NCBI GenBank assembly: GCA_042408445.1
Contig: JBHORC010000037.1
Location: forward strand, 1-64,000
From: CF-46 sp042408445
GTDB lineage: Bacteria; Chloroflexota; Limnocylindria; Limnocylindrales; CSP1-4
Length of the DNA: 64,000 nucleotides
Direction: 5' to 3'
This document shows, piece after piece, positions 53,162-60,994 of the stretch (the stretch's first letter is position 1; each line of letters opens with the position of its first letter). A program made the position numbers and the translations under genes. Under the pieces are notes generated by a model. That model was not told the DNA's origin and did not search any database. It worked only from the letters and a program-made list of their open reading frames with translations.

Positions 53162-53973
53162 CCGCGGAGGCAGTGACGATGACCACCACCACCGCGGAAC
53201 CGCTCGTCGAGCTCCGCCACATCAACGTCGCGTTCGGTGGCGTCCATGCCGTCCGCGACGTCTCCATCGACCTCCGGCCCGGCGAGGTCGTCGGGCTGGT
53301 CGGCGGGAACGGCGCCGGCAAGTCGACGCTCACCAAGGTCCTGTCGGGTGCGCAGCGGGCGGACACCGGCGAGATCCGGATCAACGGCTCGAAGGTCGAG
53401 ATCTCGAACCCGCGCGACGCGAAGGCACACGGCATCGAGACGATCTACCAGACGCTCGCGCTCGCGGACAACCTCGACGCGCCGGCGAACCTCTTTCTCG
53501 GTCGTGAGCTGACGAGCCGGTTCGGCAACCTGGACGACGACCAGATGGAGGACGCGACCAGGAAGGTGATGGGCCGCCTGAACCCGAACTTCCAGCGGTT
53601 CAACATGCCGGTCAAGTCGCTGTCAGGCGGCCAGCGTCAGGCGGTGGCGATCGCGCGCGCCGTCTACTTCAACGCGAAGATCCTGATCATGGACGAGCCG
53701 ACCGCGGCGCTCGGGCCGGCCGAGACGGCCCAGGTCCGAAACCTCGTCCGGCAGCTCAAGAACGAGGGGATCGGGATCTTCCTGATCAGCCACGACATCC
53801 ACGACGTGTACGACCTCGCCGACCGCGTCAGCGTGATGTACCACGGTCGGATCGTCGACACGGTGAACAAGCACGAGGTGTCGACCGACGACATCCTCGG
53901 CATGATCATCCTCGGGAAGAAGCCGGGCGACGTGACCCAGACGGAGATGCAGGCGCTCGAGCTTCGCGGCTGA
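53158..53973 (+). CDS. xylG: Xylose ABC transporter ATP-binding protein, single-domain
   Basis: 271 residues with one ABC ATPase domain: Walker A GGNGAGKST (about 48-56), Q-loop IYQTLALADNL, signature LSGGQRQAVAIARAV, Walker B ILIMDEPTAALG and H-loop LISHDIHDV. The E. coli XylG has two fused ABC domains (about 510 residues); this one has a single domain and would work as a homodimer, as in FrcA-type sugar importers. Complete at both ends, so this is not a truncation. ATG 53158 is in an ATGA overlap with xylH; a second ATG (53179) follows. Last gene of the xylRFHG unit, converging on xylB. Confidence 0.9.
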   Translation: MTAEAVTMTTTTAEPLVELRHINVAFGGVHAVRDVSIDLRPGEVVGLVGGNGAGKSTLTKVLSGAQRADTGEIRINGSKVEISNPRDAKAHGIETIYQTLALADNLDAPANLFLGRELTSRFGNLDDDQMEDATRKVMGRLNPNFQRFNMPVKSLSGGQRQAVAIARAVYFNAKILIMDEPTAALGPAETAQVRNLVRQLKNEGIGIFLISHDIHDVYDLADRVSVMYHGRIVDTVNKHEVSTDDILGMIILGKKPGDVTQTEMQALELRG

Positions 53974-54029
53974 CCCGGCGGGCGGGTCGGGTTCGGGCGA
54001 CGAGAGGCCGCTTCCCTCGGGCGGCGGCG

Positions 54030-55514
54030 TCAGGAGCCGCGGAAGGTCGGGCTGAGCGCCGGGTAGAGGCCTCGATAGGCGGCGTGCCGCTCGCGGTAGG
54101 CGGCGACCGCTGAACCCGGCGCGGCGACCACGGTCGTCGTGACCCAGGCGTCCGTGACGGCGTCGACGTCGGCGAACCAGCCGGCGCCGACCGACGCGAG
54201 CGCCGCCGCACCGTAGGCCGCGCCCTCGGTCGTCTCCACGGTCGCGATCTCGACGTCCAGGACGTCGGCGAGAATCTGCCGCCACAGCTCGCTGCCCGTG
54301 CCGCCGCCGGAGGCGCGGATCCGGGCTGGGACGGGCATGCCGGCGGCGACCATCAGGTCCAGGCCGTCGCGCAGGCCGAAGGCGACGCCCTCGAGGACCG
54401 CGCGGGTGAGGTGGCGCCGCTCGTGTCGCAGGGTCAGCCCGACGAACGCGCCGCGCGCAAGCGGATCCGGGTGCGGGCTGCGCTCCCCGGAGAGATAGGG
54501 CAGGAACAGGAGGCCGTCACTCCCGGCCGGAACACCTGCTGCCTCGTCCACGAGCTCACCGAAGGAGACGCCCGGGGCGAGTGTGTCGCGGAACCATCGA
54601 AGACTGCCGGCTGCTGAGAGCATCACCGACATCAGATGCCAGCGTCCCGGGACGGCGTGGCAGAACGCGTGCACGCGACCGAGCGGCTCGACGATCGGCT
54701 GGTCCGTCGGCGCAAAGACGACGCCGGATGTCCCGAGGGAGAGGGCCGTCTCGCCGGGCCGGACCGCGCCCACCCCGACGGCATTCGCAGCCTGGTCGCC
54801 GCCGCCCGCGACGACGGGAGTCCGGGGACGGAGCCCCGTCGCGGCCGCCCCGTCGGCGTTGATCGTCCCGGTCACCGATGGGCCCTCGAACACCTCCGGC
54901 AGCCAGGCCTGGTCGATGCGGAGCGCGGCCACGACCTCCGGAGACCAGGTCCGCCCGGCGAGGTCGAACAGCAGCGTCCCGGCGCCGTCGGCGACGTCCA
55001 CGGCGTGATCACCGGTGAGCCGGAAGCGCACGAAGTCCTTCGGCAGGAGGACGTGCGCGATCCGCGCCCACGTCTCCGGCTCGTGGTCGCGCACCCACAC
55101 GAGCTTCGGTGCCGTGAACCCCGTCAGCGCGTCGTTGCCGGTGATCGCGACGAGTCGCTCCGGCCCGACCGCCTCCCGGATTGCGTCGCACTCGGCTGCG
55201 GTTCGCTGGTCGTTCCAGAGGATCGCCGGCCGGAGGACGCGGCTCCGGTCGTCGAGGAGCGTCAGCCCGTGCATCTGACCAGTCAGCCCGACCGCCGCGA
55301 TCTCGATCGGGTCCGTGGCCGTGGACTCGAGGACCGAGCGGATCGCCGCGACCGCGCCGTCCCACCAGAGCGCAGGATCCTGCTCACTCCACAGCGGCTG
55401 CGGAACGTCGAAGCCGTATTCGGCGACGCCCGTCCCGCGGACGCGGCCGTCGTCGCCGACGAGCACGGCCTTCGTCGCCGTCGTCGAGACGTCGATTCCG
55501 AGGACGAACGGCAT
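54030..55514 (-). CDS. xylB: Xylulokinase
   Basis: FGGY kinase phosphorylating D-xylulose to xylulose 5-phosphate. 494 residues starting MPFVLGIDVSTTATKAVLVGDDG (phosphate-1 loop), then QDPALWWDGAVAAIR, VGLTGQMHGLTLLD (substrate loop with MHG), AILWNDQRT, GGGDQAANAVGVGAV with the catalytic Asp, and LPYLSGERSPHPDPLARGAFVGL. The MHGL motif distinguishes xylulokinases from glycerol kinases. ATG 55514 begins the conserved sequence; the open frame upstream is non-conserved. 46 nt after xylA on the same strand, so xylA-xylB are one operon. Confidence 0.94.
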   Translation of the reverse strand: MPFVLGIDVSTTATKAVLVGDDGRVRGTGVAEYGFDVPQPLWSEQDPALWWDGAVAAIRSVLESTATDPIEIAAVGLTGQMHGLTLLDDRSRVLRPAILWNDQRTAAECDAIREAVGPERLVAITGNDALTGFTAPKLVWVRDHEPETWARIAHVLLPKDFVRFRLTGDHAVDVADGAGTLLFDLAGRTWSPEVVAALRIDQAWLPEVFEGPSVTGTINADGAAATGLRPRTPVVAGGGDQAANAVGVGAVRPGETALSLGTSGVVFAPTDQPIVEPLGRVHAFCHAVPGRWHLMSVMLSAAGSLRWFRDTLAPGVSFGELVDEAAGVPAGSDGLLFLPYLSGERSPHPDPLARGAFVGLTLRHERRHLTRAVLEGVAFGLRDGLDLMVAAGMPVPARIRASGGGTGSELWRQILADVLDVEIATVETTEGAAYGAAALASVGAGWFADVDAVTDAWVTTTVVAAPGSAVAAYRERHAAYRGLYPALSPTFRGS

Positions 55515-55560
55515 CAGGCGAGAGCCGAACAGACGGAGCGGCCGGACGGTTCGCGCCCGG

Positions 55561-56952
55561 TCAGGCGCTCGTCGCGGCTCCGACGGTGACCGCTCCGTCA
55601 CCGGACCCGGTGGCCGCATGGTCCACCGCCCAGATCGCCTGGTTCACGATGTTCTCCAGCCGTTCCTGGCGGCCGGACACGGGCGACGGGTCGATCTCGC
55701 CGGACAGCACGCGACCCGCGAGCAGGTCGAGGTGCGTGTCGCCGGCCCGGATCGCGTGCCCGAGTGAGCCCGACCATCCCGCGTACCGCTCTGTCCGCAG
55801 CCGCTCCAGCTCGCCGTCCTCGATCAGGCGAGCCGCCACAAGCAGCGAGCGGGCGAGCGTGTCGATGCCGCCGATGTGGGCATGGAAGAGGTCGTCCCGG
55901 GCCATGCTCTGCCGGCGGAGCTTCGTGTCGAAGTTGAACCCGCCGCTCGTGAAGCCGCCGGCCCGGACGATCTCGTACAGCGCGAGCGACAGCTCCTCCA
56001 CGGAGTTGGGGAACTGGTCCGTGTCCCAGCCGTTCTGGGGGTCGCCGCGGTTGGCGTCGATGCTGCCGAACACGCCACCGGCGATCGCGGCCGCGACCTC
56101 GTGGTGGAAGCTGTGGCCGGCGAGGGTGGCGTGGTTCACCTCGAGGTTCAGCCGGTACTCGTTCGCGAGCCCGTGCCGCTCGAGGAATCCGCGGATCGCG
56201 GCGACGTCGTAGTCGTACTGATGCTTCGTCGGCTCCTGGGGCTTCGGCTCGATGAGGAGCATTCCCTTGAAGCCGATCCGGTGCTTGTATTCGGCCACGA
56301 GATTCAGGAACCGGGCGAGCTGCGCCTCTTCGCGACCGAGGTCCGTGTTCAGCAACGTCTCGTAGCCTTCGCGACCGCCCCACAGCACGTAGTTCTCGCC
56401 GTTCAGGCGCTTCGTGACGTCGAGCATCGCCTTGACCTGGGCCGCCGCGATCGCGAACACCTCGGGATCCGGGTTCGTGGCCGCGCCGGCGGCGTAGCGG
56501 GGATGCGCGAACAGGTTGGCCGTGCCCCACAGGAGGCGCAGGCCGGTCTGCTCCATCCGGCCGGCGATCTGGTCCACGACCGCATCGAGGATGGACTGCG
56601 TCTCGTGCCAGGTCGCGCCCTCGGGCGCGACGTCCCGATCGTGGAAGCAGAAGAACGGGACCCCCAGCTTCGTGAGGAACTCGAAGGCGGCGTCGAGCTT
56701 CGCTCGCGCGGCGATCATCGGGTCCAGGCGGGGGTCGAGCCAGGGACGATCGAACGTCCCGACGCCGAACACGTCGGAGCCGGGCCAGTTGAACGAGTGC
56801 CACAGGCAGACCGCGATCCGGAGGTGATCCTCCATCCGCTTGCCGAGGACGAGCCGATCCGGCTGGTAGACCTTGTAGGAGAGGGGATCGCTCGATTCGA
56901 GGCCCTTGAACGGGATCGGGCCCGGCACGTTCGAGAAGAATCCATCCGCCAC
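55561..56952 (-). CDS. xylA: Xylose isomerase
   Basis: Isomerises D-xylose to D-xylulose with two divalent metals. From GTG 56952 the protein is 463 residues and begins MADGFFSNVPGPIPFKGLESSDPLSYKVY, aligning with the N terminus of the long (class II) enzymes. Catalytic segments: FFCFHDRDVAPEG (His), ENYVLWGGREGYETL, LLIEPKPQEPTKHQYDYD (Glu, Lys), LNLEVNHATLAGHSFHHE and GSIDANRGDPQNGWDTDQFP (Asp, Asp). GTG 56952 is preferred because GGAGGAGCGGAGG lies 8 nt before it; ATG 56997 lacks a ribosome binding site and sits five bases from the operator. A XylR-type operator lies about 50 nt upstream. Confidence 0.95.
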   Translation of the reverse strand: MADGFFSNVPGPIPFKGLESSDPLSYKVYQPDRLVLGKRMEDHLRIAVCLWHSFNWPGSDVFGVGTFDRPWLDPRLDPMIAARAKLDAAFEFLTKLGVPFFCFHDRDVAPEGATWHETQSILDAVVDQIAGRMEQTGLRLLWGTANLFAHPRYAAGAATNPDPEVFAIAAAQVKAMLDVTKRLNGENYVLWGGREGYETLLNTDLGREEAQLARFLNLVAEYKHRIGFKGMLLIEPKPQEPTKHQYDYDVAAIRGFLERHGLANEYRLNLEVNHATLAGHSFHHEVAAAIAGGVFGSIDANRGDPQNGWDTDQFPNSVEELSLALYEIVRAGGFTSGGFNFDTKLRRQSMARDDLFHAHIGGIDTLARSLLVAARLIEDGELERLRTERYAGWSGSLGHAIRAGDTHLDLLAGRVLSGEIDPSPVSGRQERLENIVNQAIWAVDHAATGSGDGAVTVGAATSA

Positions 56953-57002
56953 GGTCCGAACCTCCGCTCCTCCGGCGACCCGCGGTCGCCCCTCCATCAG
57001 GA

Positions 57003-57025
57003 ATTTGTACGACCGTAACACAAAT
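57003..57025. promoter_or_regulatory. XylR-type operator upstream of xylA
   Basis: ATTTGT-N11-ACAAAT, a perfect AT-rich inverted repeat in a GC-rich gap between divergent xylA and ligA. It resembles ROK-type xylose operators (outer ATTTGT/ACAAAT half-sites) and has the same half-sites and spacing as 49276-49298. Expected to repress xylAB in the absence of xylose. Confidence 0.75.
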
Positions 57026-57072
57026 CATCGGGTCGTCGACCGGCCCAGGGCCGCTCCGGGCCGCCCACTCCG

Positions 57073-57078
57073 TATCCT
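57073..57078 (+). promoter_or_regulatory. -10 element giving a leaderless ligA transcript
   Basis: TATCCT ends six bases before the ATG at 57085, and no ribosome binding site is present, so the message likely begins at the start codon. An in-frame GTG at 57079 would lie upstream of the expected transcript. Confidence 0.55.
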
Positions 57079-57084
57079 GTGAGC

Positions 57085-59364
57085 ATGACCGATGTCGAGG
57101 TCGGCGGCGTCCCGCTCGAGACGCTCCCGGTCGATCCGGAGCTCGTGGACGAGGCCGCGTCGCTGGACGAAGCGGCGGCCGCCGCCCGCCACGCGGAGCT
57201 CGCCGGGCGGGTCGACGAGGCGAACCGCGCCTACTACGGCTCCGACGCGCCGACGCTCACGGACGCCGAGTACGACGACCTGTTCCGGCGACTCGTCGCC
57301 CTCGAGACCGCGTTTCCCGTGCTCGTCACCCCGTTGTCGCCGACGCAGCGGGTTGGCGTGCAGCTCGGCGAGACGTTCGACGAGGTCCGTCATCGGCGGC
57401 CGATGCTGTCGCTCGCCAATGCCTTCAGCCACGACGAGCTCCGCGCGTTCGACGCCCGGGTGCGCCGCGGTCTGGGGCTTCCGCCGGCGCCGGAGCCCGC
57501 CGAGGGGCTCACGTACGTCGCCGAGTTGAAGATCGACGGGCTCGCGATCACGCTGCGGTACGAGCGCGGTCGCTTCGTCCAGGGCGCGACCCGGGGCGAC
57601 GGGACGACCGGCGAGGATGTGACGGCCAACCTCCGCACGATCTCGACCGTCCCGGCGCGGCTCCGCGAGGCGGTCTCGCTCGACGCCCGCGGCGAGGTCT
57701 ACATGCCGAAGACGGAGTTCGCCCGGATCAACGCCGAGCGCGAGGAGGCCGGCCTCGCCTTGTACGCAAACCCGCGGAACTCCGGCGCGGGCTCGCTGCG
57801 GCAGAAGGATCCCGCGGTCACGGCGAGCCGACAGCTGAGCACCTGGACGTACCAGCTGATCGAGGACGAGGCACCGGAAGCCAGCGGGGAGGGATCGCCG
57901 GGAAAGGCGGCGATGGCGGCCGCTGTGGAGACGCAGTCCGCGGCGCTCGCCCGGCTGGAGGCGCTGGGCTTCGCGGTGAACCCGAACCGCGAATCCGGGC
58001 TCGACATCGAGGGCGTGACCGCCTTCACCGAGGCCTGGCGTGAGGAGCGCCACGCGCTCCCCTACGAGACGGACGGCGTCGTCGTGAAGGTGGACCGGTT
58101 CGACCAGCAGGCGCGGCTCGGGATCGTGAGCCGCGCGCCGCGCTGGGCGATCGCCTACAAGTTCCCGCCCGAGCAGGTCGAGACGGTCCTCGAGGACATC
58201 GTCGCCTACGTCGGCCGAACCGGGACGTTGACGCCGGTGGCCCACCTCACTCCGGCGAAGGTCGCCGGCTCGACGGTCGCGCGGGCTACGCTCCACAACC
58301 TCGACGAGGTGCGGCGCAAGGACATCCGGGTCGGCGATCACGTCGTCCTCCAGAAGGCCGGCGACGTGATCCCCGAAGTCGTCCGCCCGATCGTCGAGAA
58401 GCGGACCGGCGCGGAGCGCGAATGGGACATGCCGGAGCGCTGCCCGGTCTGCGACACGCCGATCGTGCGCGACGAGGGCGCCGTCCGGCACTACTGCCCG
58501 AACCCCGCCTGCCCGGCCCGCGTGTCGCAGGAGTTCGGCCACTTCGTCGGTCGCGGCGGGATGGACATCGAGGGCGCCGGTTGGAAGGTCCTCGAGCAGC
58601 TGCTCCAGACCGGCCTGGTGAAACGCCGCGGCGACTTTTTCCGGCTCTCCGTGGAGGACCTCGAGCACCTGGAGCGGTTCGGCCGGAAGAGCGCCGAGAA
58701 CCTTCACGCGGCGATCCAGAAGGCTCGCCGGCGTCCGCTCGAGCGGATCATCGCCGGCCTCGGGATCCCGCAGGTCGGCTGGACGACGGCGATCGAGCTC
58801 GCCCGCTGGCTCGCCACCGAGGTGCCCCTTGTCGCGGAGGTACCGGGCGCCGACGACACGGCGGCCGACTCGGTCGTCGCCGGGGACCGCGTCGGCGATG
58901 CCGACTGGCTGCGCCGCGCCGCGTCGCACCTCCAGGCCGTCGCCACCGGCGCTCCGGAACGCTTCGAGGAGGTCGAGGGGATCGGTCCCACCGTGTCGCA
59001 GGCGCTCTCGGCCTGGTTCGGTGCGGGCGGTCCCGGGACTGGAGTGCTGGAGGATCTCGCGGACGCCGGGGTGGAGGCGGAGCTGCCGCAGCCTCGCCCG
59101 GCGACCGGCGCGCCGACCGTCGACGGGCCGCTCGCGGGGAAGGTTGTCGTCGTGACCGGCACGATCGAGGGGTTCAGCCGCGAGGAGGCGGAGCAGGCCG
59201 TCCGGGATGCCGGAGGCAAGTCGGTGGGATCGGTGTCGAAGAAGACCGACTACGTGGTCGCCGGCCCGGGCGCCGGCTCGAAGCTGGCGAAAGCGGAGGA
59301 GCTCGAGATCCGGATCCTGGACGCGGACGCCTTCCGGCGACTGCTCGCGGGGGACGAGCCGTGA
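57085..59364 (+). CDS. ligA: NAD+-dependent DNA ligase
   Basis: Seals nicks in replication and repair. 759 residues: domain Ia (YYGSDAPTLTDAEYDDLFRRL), adenylation domain with the nucleophile Lys in VAELKIDGLAI (Lys149) and TRGDGTTGEDVT, EVYMP, ETDGVVVKVD and PRWAIAYKFPPE; OB fold; four-Cys zinc finger (CPVCDTP and HYCPNPACPA); HhH repeats (ERFGRKSAENL, GLGIPQVGWTTA, VEGIGPTVSQALSAWF); and a C-terminal BRCT domain (LAGKVVVVTGTIEGFSREEAEQAV). About 90 residues longer than the E. coli enzyme because of insertions near 255-275 and 585-600. Stop overlaps the GTG of the small gene that follows. Confidence 0.96.
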   Translation: MTDVEVGGVPLETLPVDPELVDEAASLDEAAAAARHAELAGRVDEANRAYYGSDAPTLTDAEYDDLFRRLVALETAFPVLVTPLSPTQRVGVQLGETFDEVRHRRPMLSLANAFSHDELRAFDARVRRGLGLPPAPEPAEGLTYVAELKIDGLAITLRYERGRFVQGATRGDGTTGEDVTANLRTISTVPARLREAVSLDARGEVYMPKTEFARINAEREEAGLALYANPRNSGAGSLRQKDPAVTASRQLSTWTYQLIEDEAPEASGEGSPGKAAMAAAVETQSAALARLEALGFAVNPNRESGLDIEGVTAFTEAWREERHALPYETDGVVVKVDRFDQQARLGIVSRAPRWAIAYKFPPEQVETVLEDIVAYVGRTGTLTPVAHLTPAKVAGSTVARATLHNLDEVRRKDIRVGDHVVLQKAGDVIPEVVRPIVEKRTGAEREWDMPERCPVCDTPIVRDEGAVRHYCPNPACPARVSQEFGHFVGRGGMDIEGAGWKVLEQLLQTGLVKRRGDFFRLSVEDLEHLERFGRKSAENLHAAIQKARRRPLERIIAGLGIPQVGWTTAIELARWLATEVPLVAEVPGADDTAADSVVAGDRVGDADWLRRAASHLQAVATGAPERFEEVEGIGPTVSQALSAWFGAGGPGTGVLEDLADAGVEAELPQPRPATGAPTVDGPLAGKVVVVTGTIEGFSREEAEQAVRDAGGKSVGSVSKKTDYVVAGPGAGSKLAKAEELEIRILDADAFRRLLAGDEP

Positions 59365-59624
59365 CCGACGCGGAGGAGCGGTTCGCCGAGCGACTCGCGG
59401 AGGATCTCCAGCGGGTCCTCGGGATCGGGATCGCGATCGACGAGCTGTCCGTCTCGGCGGACGACGACCGGGCGCATCTCGAGGCGTCGCTGCTGATCGG
59501 CCCGCGCGTGGAGCGGATCGAGGCGGAGGCCGCGAGCCTGCTCGACCTCTACGAGCCGGTGGTTCGCCGCGCCGCGGAGCTTCGACTGGGTGCGGCGTTC
59601 TGGCAGATGGTCGGGCCGACCTGA
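59361..59624 (+). CDS. Small acidic protein of unknown function coupled to ligA
   Basis: 87 residues, acidic and predicted largely alpha-helical with a central beta-rich part (IAIDELSVSADDDRAHLEASLLIGPRVERIEAEAASLLDLYEPVVRRAAELRLGAAFWQMVGPT). No known motif and no cysteines. The GTG at 59361 is in a GTGA overlap with the ligA stop, which is the main argument that it is translated. Convergent with the GNAT gene, 24 nt apart. I do not recognise the family. Confidence 0.65.
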   Translation: MTDAEERFAERLAEDLQRVLGIGIAIDELSVSADDDRAHLEASLLIGPRVERIEAEAASLLDLYEPVVRRAAELRLGAAFWQMVGPT

Positions 59625-59648
59625 CGGAGACCGCACCGGCCGAGCCCG

Positions 59649-60518
59649 CTAGCCGAGCGCGCCCCTGAGCTGCGCCCAGATCGCCTCGGGGTGCCAGTCG
59701 AGCGGCTCGCCACGCAGCATCCGGACGTTGCGGATCTCCTCGACCCAGCCGGCGGCGCGCAGCAACGCGCGGCCGTGAACGTTGCTCGCGAGGAGTCCGG
59801 CGCCGGTCCGGCCGCTGATCCCCGGCATCCGGCGCCGGTGCTCGAGCAGGCGGAGGGCATCCGCCGGATCGGGGGCGATGACGGCCGCGCCACGCCACGG
59901 CGGACGGATCAGGAATCCGCGGACCTCGCCCTCGCGATCGACTGCGACCGTGGTGGTCTCGGGCGTCAGCAGCTCGCGGAGCACGACGGAACGGTCCTCG
60001 CCCGTCCCGAACCGGTCGAGCGTCAGCGCCGCGTCGAGGTCCGCGGCGGCGAAGGGTCTCAGACCGTCGACCGGTCCGGTCGTGCCCGGCGGCAGTGAGT
60101 CGATCGTGAACCGGACCTGGTCGTCCAGCGCAGCGAACCCCTCGCGCTCGTAGATCGGGCGGCCGAGCGGCGACGCGATCAGCACGATCGACCGGCAGCC
60201 CTGGTCCTCGAGCCGGTCGATCACGGCTCGGGTGAGGCGCTTGCCCCAGCCGGACCCGCGCCATGCCGGCGTGACGAAGATCATGCCCACCCACCCGACC
60301 CGGCCGTGCGCCGAGGCGATCCCCGTGCCGACGAGCCGCCCATCGGATTCGGCGACGAACGGCGTGATCGCTGGCTGCCGCAGGGCCCACGGGAGGAACC
60401 CGTCCCGCTCGCCGAAGTCGCCTCTCCGGAGGAGGTCGAGCGCGGCGTCGACATCGGCGGCCACCATCCGACGGATCCCGGCCGGGGCGGCGCGATCAGT
60501 CGGGGTCCGTGGGTTCAT
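59649..60518 (-). CDS. GNAT-family N-acetyltransferase (two GNAT modules)
   Basis: 289 residues. The first half is a GNAT domain: IRRMVAADVDAALDLLRRGDFGERDGFLPWAL, then VGWVGMIFVTPAWRGSGWGKRLTRAVIDRLEDQG with the acetyl-CoA loop (RGSGWGKRL, about 96-104) and PIYEREGFAALDDQVRF. The second half (LRPFAAADLDAALTLDRFGTGEDRSVVLRELL ... GRALLRAAGWVEEIRNVRMLRG) is a degenerate second GNAT-like unit, as in the DUF4081/YitH-type tandem proteins. Substrate unknown. AAGGAC precedes the ATG at 60518. Divergent from gatC, 157 nt apart. Confidence 0.82.
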   Translation of the reverse strand: MNPRTPTDRAAPAGIRRMVAADVDAALDLLRRGDFGERDGFLPWALRQPAITPFVAESDGRLVGTGIASAHGRVGWVGMIFVTPAWRGSGWGKRLTRAVIDRLEDQGCRSIVLIASPLGRPIYEREGFAALDDQVRFTIDSLPPGTTGPVDGLRPFAAADLDAALTLDRFGTGEDRSVVLRELLTPETTTVAVDREGEVRGFLIRPPWRGAAVIAPDPADALRLLEHRRRMPGISGRTGAGLLASNVHGRALLRAAGWVEEIRNVRMLRGEPLDWHPEAIWAQLRGALG

Positions 60519-60662
60519 GTCCGTCCTTCGTTGGTCGCGGGAGATCGGTTCTCCGAGCGTAGCAAGCGCCAGCCGCGCGCCGGGCCGCGCCGGGCCGTGC
60601 CGCGTCGCGATGCCGCGGCGTGCCGCGCCCCGGGCACGCTCGGACCGCGGCAGGCCGTCCGC

Positions 60663-60668
60663 TATGAT
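60663..60668 (+). promoter_or_regulatory. -10 element giving a leaderless gatC transcript
   Basis: TATGAT ends seven bases before the ATG at 60676. No Shine-Dalgarno sequence lies between, so gatCA mRNA probably starts at the initiation codon. The ATG at 60664, inside the -10, is in frame but would not be transcribed. Confidence 0.6.
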
Positions 60669-60675
60669 CGGCCGC

Positions 60676-60972
60676 ATGCCCGGCCTGTCCCGTGGCGACG
60701 TCGAGCACGTCGCCCATCTCGCGCGTCTCGGCCTGACGGACGAGGAGGTCGCGCTCCTCCAGGGCCAGCTGAACCACATCCTCGACCAGTACGCGAAGCT
60801 CGCCGAGCTCCCCACGGACGAGATCCCGCCGACCGCCCAGACAATCGAGCTGGAGAACATCCTCCGCGAGGATGTCGTGACGCCATCGCTCCCGGCCGAG
60901 GAGGTCCTCCGGAACGCGCCGGACGCCGCCGGCGGGTACGTGGTCGTGCCGCCGATCCTCGGTGGCGAGTGA
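60676..60972 (+). CDS. gatC: Asp/Glu-tRNA amidotransferase subunit C
   Basis: 98 residues wrapping GatA in the GatCAB complex, which makes Gln-tRNA-Gln and/or Asn-tRNA-Asn. Typical sequence: LSRGDVEHVAHLARLGLTDEEVALLQGQLNHILDQYAKLAELPTDEIPPT and LREDVVTPSLPAEEVLRNAPDAAGGYVVVPPILGG. Leaderless start at ATG 60676. Followed by gatA; gatB is not in the window, so the third subunit is encoded elsewhere. Confidence 0.93.
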   Translation: MPGLSRGDVEHVAHLARLGLTDEEVALLQGQLNHILDQYAKLAELPTDEIPPTAQTIELENILREDVVTPSLPAEEVLRNAPDAAGGYVVVPPILGGE

Positions 60973-60994
60973 CCGGATCGCGGGGCGCCGCACG

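Noticed and set aside
53158..53973. xylG as a truncated pseudogene
   Set aside because: All ABC motifs and both termini are intact and single-domain sugar ATPases are a known type.
57025..60390. Minus-strand open frame of about 1100 codons antisense to ligA
   Set aside because: Composition is the usual GC-rich antisense artefact and it covers a clearly conserved ligA.
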